Of a DNA stretch of 64,000 bases, positions 58,792 to 64,000 are shown one piece after another (the stretch's first letter is position 1; every line of letters begins with the position of its first letter). The DNA lies in NCBI GenBank assembly GCA_963804245.1, contig CAWDPQ010000017.1, positions 1-64,000 of the forward strand, read 5' to 3'. The notes under the pieces are model-generated. The model was given only the letters and a program-made list of their open reading frames with translations. It was not told where the DNA came from and searched no databases. This DNA comes from CAWDPQ01 sp963804245 (GTDB taxonomy: Bacteria; Acidobacteriota; Vicinamibacteria; Vicinamibacterales; 2-12-FULL-66-21). Made by a program: the position numbers and the translations under genes.

Positions 58792-58801
58792 CCAAGCAGA
58801 C

Positions 58802-59518
58802 ATGTCGGATCCCGTTTACCGCCGCGTGCTCCTCAAACTCTCGGGTGAGGCGCTCATGGGCGAACAGGCATTCGGGATCGATCCTGCCGTCACCACGCAA
58901 ATCGCCAGGGAAATCGGCGGGATTCAGGAGCTCGGGGTGCAGACCGCCGTGGTGATCGGCGGCGGCAACCTGTTCCGGGGTCTCGCTGCCAGCGCGAAGG
59001 GTATGGACCGTGCGACGGCGGACTACATGGGCATGCTCGCTACCGTCATCAATGCCCTCGCGCTCCAGGACGCCCTCGAGCAGATCGGCGTGCCCACGCG
59101 TGTGGCCAGCGCCATCGAAATGCGCGCTGTCGCCGAGCCGTTCATCCGCCGGCGCGCCGTTCGCCATCTGGAAAAAGGCCGGGTGGTAATCTTCGCCGCC
59201 GGCACCGGCAATCCCTACTTCACCACCGACACCGCCGCTGCCCTGCGGGCCATGGAGATGAAGGCGGATGTCATCCTCAAGGGAACGAAGGTCGACGGCA
59301 TCTACACGGCCGATCCCCTGGTCGATCGCTCGGCCACGAAGTTTACCGAGATCTCGTACCTGAAGGTGCTCGAGCGAGAGCTCAAGGTGATGGATGCCAC
59401 GGCCATCTCGCTCTGCATGGACAACAAGTTGCCCATTGTCGTGTTCAACCTGCGCACGCCGGGGAATGTGCGCCGTGTCATTACTGGCGAGCCAGTCGGC
59501 ACGACTGTTCGCGTCTGA
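58802..59518 (+). CDS. pyrH: UMP kinase
   Basis: A 238-residue hexameric kinase making UDP. Seen are RVLLKLSGEALMGEQAFGID, VVIGGGNLFRG, MGMLATVINALALQ, ATGN-type GTGNPYFTTDTAAALRA and a late DATAISLCMDN. Its place between tsf and frr is the normal order. Confidence 0.97.
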   Translation: MSDPVYRRVLLKLSGEALMGEQAFGIDPAVTTQIAREIGGIQELGVQTAVVIGGGNLFRGLAASAKGMDRATADYMGMLATVINALALQDALEQIGVPTRVASAIEMRAVAEPFIRRRAVRHLEKGRVVIFAAGTGNPYFTTDTAAALRAMEMKADVILKGTKVDGIYTADPLVDRSATKFTEISYLKVLERELKVMDATAISLCMDNKLPIVVFNLRTPGNVRRVITGEPVGTTVRV

Positions 59519-59539
59519 CACGTTTTCAAGAGGTCAGCG

Positions 59540-60109
59540 ATGGATGTCAGCGATCTGAAGGGCCTGTTTGCCGAGGTCAAGAAACGCATGGACGGACAGC
59601 TGGAACACGTCCGCCGCGAGCTTGGCGGCGTGCGCACCGGCCGTGCTTCGGTGACGATCCTGGACAGCGTGCACGTCGAAGCCTACGGTTCGCACATGCC
59701 TCTCAACCAGGTCGCCTCGCTCTCGATCCCCGAACCCACGCTCATCGTCGCCCAGCCGTTCGATCCGTCGCTGATGTCGACGATCGAGAAGGCCATCCGC
59801 AGCTCGAACCTGGGCCTCAACCCGACCAACGATGGAAAAGTCGTGCGCGTGCCGATCCCGGCCCTGACCGAAGAGCGGCGTCGGGAATTGTCGAAGCTCG
59901 TTCACAAGTACACGGAGGAAGGGCGCAACGGCGTCCGCCAGGTTCGCCGCGACGCCAACGACCGCCTCAAGAAGCTGCTGAAGGACCACAAGATCTCCGA
60001 AGACGACGAGCGCCGCAGTCTGGACGAAGTGCAGAAGATCACCGACCAGCACATCGCCACGCTCGATGAGCTGCAGAAAAAGAAAGACGCAGATCTGCTC
60101 GGGAAGTAA
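59540..60109 (+). CDS. frr: Ribosome recycling factor
   Basis: A 189-residue tRNA-shaped protein that splits ribosomes with EF-G. Markers are LGGVRTGRASVTILDSV, PFDPSLMSTIEKAI, LGLNPTNDGKVVRVPIP and EERRRELSKLVHKYTEEGR. It follows pyrH by 21 bp. Confidence 0.97.
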   Translation: MDVSDLKGLFAEVKKRMDGQLEHVRRELGGVRTGRASVTILDSVHVEAYGSHMPLNQVASLSIPEPTLIVAQPFDPSLMSTIEKAIRSSNLGLNPTNDGKVVRVPIPALTEERRRELSKLVHKYTEEGRNGVRQVRRDANDRLKKLLKDHKISEDDERRSLDEVQKITDQHIATLDELQKKKDADLLGK

Positions 60110-60122
60110 CGACAACTTCCAG

Positions 60123-61316
60123 TTGCCACCGCCCAAGACTCACACGCGCTCTTTCTTCACCCATCTCGAGTGCAGCGTGCCGTGTGGCGCGCCGCCGTAC
60201 GATCCGCGCCAGCCGCAGCATCTCTGCAGCTGCGGCGCACCGCTGCTCGCGCGCTATGACCTCGATGCGGCGCGCGTGTGGGACAAACGATCCCTCGTTG
60301 GCCGCGCCGCCAACATGTGGCGCTATCGCGAACTGATGCCGCTCTTCGACGGTGAGGAGCCACTGACGCTCGGTGAAGGCTGGACGCCGCTCGTCGTTGC
60401 CGGGCGCCTGGGCCAGGACCTCGGCCTGTCGCGCCTGTTCGTCAAAGACGAATCGCTCAATCCGACGAATTCATTCAAGGCGCGTGGACTTTCGGCGGCG
60501 GTCACGCGCGCGCGTGCGCTCGGCGCCCGCGCGCTTTCCGTTCCGTCCGCGGGCAACGCCGCCAATGCCCTCGCCGCCTACGCCGCGGCTGCCGGGGTTC
60601 CCGCGCACGTCTTCATGCCGAAAGACGTGAAGGTGCCTTTCATCAGGGAGTGTGAGCTCTACGGCGCCGCGGTCACGCTCGTCGACGGCCTCATCACCGA
60701 CGCTGGCCGAATCGCTGCCGAAAGGGGCAAGCCGCTCGGCTGGTACGACGTCTCCACGCTGAAGGAGCCATACCGCATCGAAGGCAAGAAGACGATGGTC
60801 TACGAGCTCGGGGAGCAGCTCGACTGGCAGTTTCCCGACTGGATCGTCTATCCAACCGGCGGCGGCACCGGCATCGTCGGCATGTGGAAGGCGTTTGACG
60901 AGCTCGAACGTATCGGCTGGAAGCCAGACCGGCGGCGTCCGCGCATGGTTTCGGTGCAGGCAACAGGCTGTGCCCCGATCGTGCGTGCCTTCGAGCAGGG
61001 AGCCGAGCGATCGGAGATGTGGCAGAACGCGCAAACCGTGGCCGACGGCCTTCGCGTGCCCAAAGCGATCGGCGACTTCCTCGTGCTGCGCGCTGTCCGC
61101 GAGAGTGGCGGCACCGCTCTCGCCGTCAGCGACGCCGAAATGGTTCAGGGCATGCGAGAGCTGGGCGCCCGCGAAGGCATCAGCGCGGCCCCGGAAGGCG
61201 GCGCCGCGCTGCACGCAGTCAAGGTACTCACGGGTAGCGGCCACATCAAGCCGGATGACACGGTCGTCGTCTTCAACACCGGTGGCGCGCTGAAATATCT
61301 CGACGTTCTTTCTTAG
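60123..61316 (+). CDS. thrC: Threonine synthase
   Basis: A PLP enzyme of about 397 residues making threonine from phosphohomoserine. A short zinc-ribbon-like start (HLECSVPCG and LCSCGAPL) precedes the core. PLP lysine lies in NPTNSFKARGLS; SAGNAANALAAYAAAAG and the phosphate-cup YPTGGGTGIVGMWKAF follow. The start is unclear: the ATG at 60066 lies inside frr, and I chose the TTG at 60123 as the first start after the frr stop; the family core begins at about 60159. Confidence 0.88.
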   Translation: MPPPKTHTRSFFTHLECSVPCGAPPYDPRQPQHLCSCGAPLLARYDLDAARVWDKRSLVGRAANMWRYRELMPLFDGEEPLTLGEGWTPLVVAGRLGQDLGLSRLFVKDESLNPTNSFKARGLSAAVTRARALGARALSVPSAGNAANALAAYAAAAGVPAHVFMPKDVKVPFIRECELYGAAVTLVDGLITDAGRIAAERGKPLGWYDVSTLKEPYRIEGKKTMVYELGEQLDWQFPDWIVYPTGGGTGIVGMWKAFDELERIGWKPDRRRPRMVSVQATGCAPIVRAFEQGAERSEMWQNAQTVADGLRVPKAIGDFLVLRAVRESGGTALAVSDAEMVQGMRELGAREGISAAPEGGAALHAVKVLTGSGHIKPDDTVVVFNTGGALKYLDVLS

Positions 61317-61328
61317 TACGGTTCGTGG

Positions 61329-61382
61329 CTTCCGCCTTCAGGCGGAAGAGCAAGCCACATGACTTCCGGCGAAAGCCGGAAG
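61329..61382. repeat. Pair of REP-like hairpins
   Basis: Two hairpins between thrC and pfk: stem CTTCCGCC/GGCGGAAG with loop TTCA at 61329-61348, and CTTCCGGC/GCCGGAAG with loop GAAA at 61363-61382. The second is followed by CCACACG. They belong with the hairpins at 15293-15342 and 16723-16742. Confidence 0.75.
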
Positions 61383-61391
61383 CCACACGTT

Positions 61392-62492
61392 TCAATCCCC
61401 CAACGCTATTCCCATCGCGCGCGCGGTTCGGATCACGTCGAAATCCAGGGGCACGTTCTTGGTGCGGCCGACGATTCGATCGAGAGGAACGGCGACGATA
61501 TCCGGCGGGTGGAACGCGACCATGGTGCCGAACTGTCCCGCGAGCACGAGCTCGACCGCCCGCGCCCCGAAGCGCGTCGCGAGCATGCGATCGAAGCTGG
61601 TCGGTGCGCCGCCGCGTTGAAGGTGACCCAACACGACGAAGCGCGACTCTTTGCCAGTGGCTTCCTCGAGCTGTGCCGCAACCCTCGCTGCCATCCCTCC
61701 AAGCCGTTCGACCAGCGCACCGGAGGCTGGCTGCACCACTGACACTTGCCCGCCAACGGGCTTCGCTCCCTCAGCCACGACGACGATGCTGAAGCGCGCC
61801 CCGAACGTGTCGCGGTCGACGATGTGCTTCGCGACTTTCGACAGGTCGAAAGGGATCTCGGGAATCAGGATGACGTCGGCACCGCCGGCGACCCCGGCGT
61901 AGAGCGCGATCCATCCCGCATATCTCCCCATGACCTCCACCACCATGACGCGGTGGTGTGCTTCGGCCGTAGTGTGGAGGCGATCGATAGCATCGGTCGC
62001 GAAGCCGACTGCGGTGTCGAAGCCGAACGTGTTGGTGGTTTCCGGTATGTCGTTGTCGATCGTCTTCGGCACACCGACCAGCGGGATCCCGAGCTGCCAG
62101 AACCGATGCGCGATGCTGAGCGTGCCATCGCCGCCGATGACGACGAGGGCATCGAGCTTGAGCTCGTGGAACATCTCGAGGCAGCGCTCGGAGTAGTCGC
62201 GGGTGCCGCCGGTCGTTTCGATCGGAAAGTCGAAAGGATTTCCGCGATTGGTCGTGCCGAGAATCGTTCCGCCGATGCGCAGGATCCCGGTCACATCTCT
62301 CGGCGCCAGCACCCGGCACCGATCCGGCTCGATCAGTCCATTGAAACTGTCTTCAAGTCCTATCGTCTTGCATGCGTGAGAGGCAGCCGACTTCACGACG
62401 GCGCGAATGACCGCGTTCAGACCCGGGGCATCACCGCCACCCGTCAGGATTCCGATGCGTTTGGGGGAAGTTTTCGCAAAGGAGGCCGACAT
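61392..62492 (-). CDS. pfk: 6-phosphofructokinase
   Basis: A 366-residue phosphofructokinase. GILTGGGDAPGLNAVIRA opens the protein, followed by VVIGGDGTLSIA, the catalytic VPKTIDNDI, and MVVEVMGRYAGWIA. GGDG (not GGDD) points to ATP as donor, whereas PKTIDND is the form found in PPi-linked and group III enzymes. The donor is therefore open. The start is ATG at 62492, with a -10 box 6 nt before it. Confidence 0.93.
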   Translation of the reverse strand: MSASFAKTSPKRIGILTGGGDAPGLNAVIRAVVKSAASHACKTIGLEDSFNGLIEPDRCRVLAPRDVTGILRIGGTILGTTNRGNPFDFPIETTGGTRDYSERCLEMFHELKLDALVVIGGDGTLSIAHRFWQLGIPLVGVPKTIDNDIPETTNTFGFDTAVGFATDAIDRLHTTAEAHHRVMVVEVMGRYAGWIALYAGVAGGADVILIPEIPFDLSKVAKHIVDRDTFGARFSIVVVAEGAKPVGGQVSVVQPASGALVERLGGMAARVAAQLEEATGKESRFVVLGHLQRGGAPTSFDRMLATRFGARAVELVLAGQFGTMVAFHPPDIVAVPLDRIVGRTKNVPLDFDVIRTARAMGIALGD

Positions 62493-62498
62493 CGCGCG

Positions 62499-62504
62499 AG
62501 TATA
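62499..62504 (-). promoter_or_regulatory. Extended -10 box of pfk, leaderless
   Basis: On the minus strand TGGTATACT forms an extended -10 box, and the pfk ATG begins 6 nt after it. The transcript should therefore begin at or next to the start codon. It lies back to back with the dedA promoter. Confidence 0.55.
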
Positions 62505-62517
62505 CCAGCGCGCTTAC

Positions 62518-62547
62518 TTGCGACTGCGCGCTGCGCACAGGTACACT
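62518..62547 (+). promoter_or_regulatory. Promoter of the DedA gene, leaderless
   Basis: A -35 TTGCGA (62518-62523) and a -10 TACACT (62542-62547) are 18 bp apart. The ATG at 62556 is 8 nt after the -10 box, so the transcript is probably leaderless; there is no ribosome binding site. Confidence 0.5.
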
Positions 62548-62555
62548 CAACGCGA

Positions 62556-63203
62556 ATGGAATCGATCATCGATGTTTTTCTCCACCTCGACACCCACCTC
62601 ACAGAGTTCGTCGCCGCATACGGCCGCTGGGTCTACGCGCTGCTGTTTCTCATCATCTTTGCCGAGACCGGGCTGGTGGTGACACCGATCTTGCCGGGAG
62701 ATTCGCTGTTGTTCGCCGCTGGTGCACTGGCGGCGACCGGCTCATTGGACATTCGACTCGTGGTTTTCCTGCTCATCCTCGCGGCAATCCTGGGCGATGC
62801 CGTGAACTATGCCGTCGGCAAGGCCGTCGGGCCGCGCATCTTTCGATCGATCGATCGCACAAGCTGGTGGCAACGATTGCTGAATCGTGAACATCTGGCG
62901 CGCGCCCACGAATTCTTCGAGAAATACGGCGGCAAGGCGATCATCCTCGGCCGGTTCGTCCCCATCGTCCGTACGTTCGTTCCGTTCGTCGCGGGCGCGG
63001 GGACGATGACGTATCCGACGTTCGCACTGTTCAACGTCACGGGTGCGGTGATCTGGGTCGGGATTTGTACTCTCGGCGGTTACGCGTTCGGAAATGTACC
63101 CGTCGTGCGAGACAATTTTTCGCTGGTCGCGATCGGAATCGTTCTGGTCTCGATGATCCCAATCGCTATCGAATACCTGAAGCGGCGGCGCGCGCGGGTC
63201 TGA
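62556..63203 (+). CDS. DedA family membrane protein
   Basis: A 215-residue inner-membrane protein of the DedA/VTT family. Features are the reentrant segment ETGLVVTPILPGDSLLFAAG, the long hydrophilic loop, and FFEKYGGKAIILGRFVPIVRTFVPFVAGAG, which carries the conserved arginines. Members move undecaprenyl phosphate or other lipids. The frame is open from 61746, but that part is antisense to pfk. It stands alone. Confidence 0.93.
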   Translation: MESIIDVFLHLDTHLTEFVAAYGRWVYALLFLIIFAETGLVVTPILPGDSLLFAAGALAATGSLDIRLVVFLLILAAILGDAVNYAVGKAVGPRIFRSIDRTSWWQRLLNREHLARAHEFFEKYGGKAIILGRFVPIVRTFVPFVAGAGTMTYPTFALFNVTGAVIWVGICTLGGYAFGNVPVVRDNFSLVAIGIVLVSMIPIAIEYLKRRRARV

Positions 63204-63224
63204 CACCGTTCTGCGATTGGGGCG

Positions 63225-63233
63225 TATGGTAAG
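63225..63233 (+). promoter_or_regulatory. Extended -10 box before tRNA-Ala
   Basis: TGGTAAGAT, identical to the kdsB box, lies about 66 nt before the tRNA. It gives a leader of about 59 nt. No strong -35 is seen. Confidence 0.5.
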
Positions 63234-63298
63234 ATCGGTGGTCGCGCCAAAGCACGGTGTCACGACGTGCACCCTCGGCGCGGACTTGCATTACGAGT

Positions 63299-63374
<76 letters not shown>

Positions 63375-63483
63375 ATCTTTCCTAACAATTCCTTCAGGTC
63401 GGACAGGTCGTCTGAACGGTCGTTCACCGTTTGTGACCGGTTTGTGACCAACGGTTTCAATTCGAACGAGCCGAGCGCCCCGG

Positions 63484-63798
63484 TTACCGCCGAACGAGCT
63501 GAACATCTACTCGCGTGTCGCCATCGACTACCACTTCGCGCCAACCTTTCGCCGGCTGGTTTCCCGAAGTGACTTTTGGAAGTCCTTCCGGATCAGCGTA
63601 CCCGTCTTTCCCGATCCAGATGCTAGTCGGGAAGCGACGGGGATTCGTCCACACGCTAGTCAAACTAGACAACCCGTTCGAATCCGTGGACGCCCAGCGG
63701 TGAGTCCCTGCGCTGCAAAACTCACAGTGAACCGCGTCATCGCAGCCGGCCAGGCCGGCCGCGAGCACAAACACCAGAAACGTCGCTCTGTTCGTCAT
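63484..63798 (-). CDS. Small lipoprotein with a GDTR-type C-terminus
   Basis: A 104-residue secreted lipoprotein. The signal ends in lipobox LAAGLAGC with Cys at about residue 19. The C-terminal half, SIWIGKDGYADPEG and WREVVVDGDTRVDVQLVRR, looks like one carboxypeptidase-regulatory-type beta sandwich. The ATG at 63798 has AGGAAG at 63808-63813; a GTG two codons earlier is less likely. A homologous gene end lies just upstream at 63879, so the two are tandem paralogs. The substrate or role is unknown. Confidence 0.7.
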   Translation of the reverse strand: MTNRATFLVFVLAAGLAGCDDAVHCEFCSAGTHRWASTDSNGLSSLTSVWTNPRRFPTSIWIGKDGYADPEGLPKVTSGNQPAKGWREVVVDGDTRVDVQLVRR

Positions 63799-63878
63799 CG
63801 GCACATTCTTCCTGACTAGGAAAGCGCGAAAACACCCAGAACTTGCAGCCGTCAGACTCCGCCGCCGTCCTTCGAGCG

Positions 63879-64000
63879 CTACCGCCGCACGAATTCGAGG
63901 TCAAAACGCGTGTCGCCTGTGATCCTGACCTCGAGACAATCGCCATCGCACCGGGCAGTTGGTAGCATTCTATTTGCGTAACCTTCCTTACCGGCCCACA
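63879..64000 (-). CDS. Partial paralog of the small lipoprotein, cut by the window edge
   Basis: The minus strand from 64000 reads WAGKEGYANRM and ends LEVRITGDTRFDLEFVRR at the TAG at 63879-63881. It lines up with the last 45 or so residues of the lipoprotein at 63484-63798 (WIGKDGYADPEG, then REVVVDGDTRVDVQLVRR). The start lies outside the window. It is a second member of the same family, in tandem and in the same direction. Confidence 0.6.
   Translation of the reverse strand, partial: WAGKEGYANRMLPTARCDGDCLEVRITGDTRFDLEFVRR

Overview
The window is GC-rich chromosomal DNA, most likely from an acidobacterium of the Vicinamibacteria type. The evidence is a PadR regulator fused translationally to an 'acidobacterial duplicated orphan permease', a TolB/TPR-type Ser/Thr kinase paired with its own sigma factor plus several decayed kinase relatives, a pilMNOPQ operon followed by PKD-type lipoproteins, and short REP-like hairpins between genes. 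No rRNA, CRISPR array or intact insertion sequence was seen. The taxonomic call is inference from gene families, not a database match.

Layout. 1-14.2 kb is accessory and partly decayed. It holds an orphan permease with its PadR regulator, a DUF2959 protein, a 1023-residue kinase with an ECF-type sigma factor, and at least eight gene relics (DUF190, YnfA, kinase tails, a PD40 propeller, an antitoxin-like HTH, a sigma-54 activator tail). 14.3-19.7 kb holds initiator tRNA-fMet, DoxX, a HIRAN-like protein, a sirtuin, dcd, ndk and a secreted S9 peptidase. 19.7-30.7 kb is a TCA-cycle block: 2-oxoacid:ferredoxin oxidoreductase (korAB), sucCD, sdhCAB, mdh and icd. 30.9-39.4 kb is serA and then a CTP/Kdo block: kdsB-pyrG-kdsA-kdsD-kdsC and a LapB-like TPR protein. 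39.4-43.7 kb is a folD-coaE fused frame, a K+ channel/TrkA-N protein and an amino-acid permease. 43.9-55.8 kb is one long minus-strand run, pilM-N-O-P-Q, two lipoproteins, a TPR protein, a pepP relic, accB, accC and thiE. 56.2-61.3 kb is rplM-rpsI-rpsB-tsf-pyrH-frr-thrC. 61.4-64 kb is pfk, a DedA protein, tRNA-Ala(CGC) and two tandem paralogous lipoproteins, the second cut by the window edge.

How the genes work together. The TCA block supplies a ferredoxin-linked 2-oxoglutarate (or other 2-oxoacid) oxidation step next to succinyl-CoA synthetase, a b-type succinate dehydrogenase, malate dehydrogenase and isocitrate dehydrogenase. The Kdo block makes CMP-Kdo for lipopolysaccharide, and the LapB-like protein at its end is a plausible control point for LPS synthesis. 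PilMNOPQ forms the inner-membrane alignment complex and secretin of a type IV pilus.

Two themes run through the window. First, many conserved genes carry frame breaks (an S9 peptidase, kdsD, a PKD lipoprotein, pilQ, pepP, a propeller protein). Some look like one-base errors, but one break in pilQ is a clear 32-bp tandem duplication whose collapse would restore the frame. Second, several genes (sdhC, kdsB, pyrH, pfk, dedA) have a good -10 box ending only 6-10 nt before the start codon and no Shine-Dalgarno sequence, which suggests leaderless transcripts.
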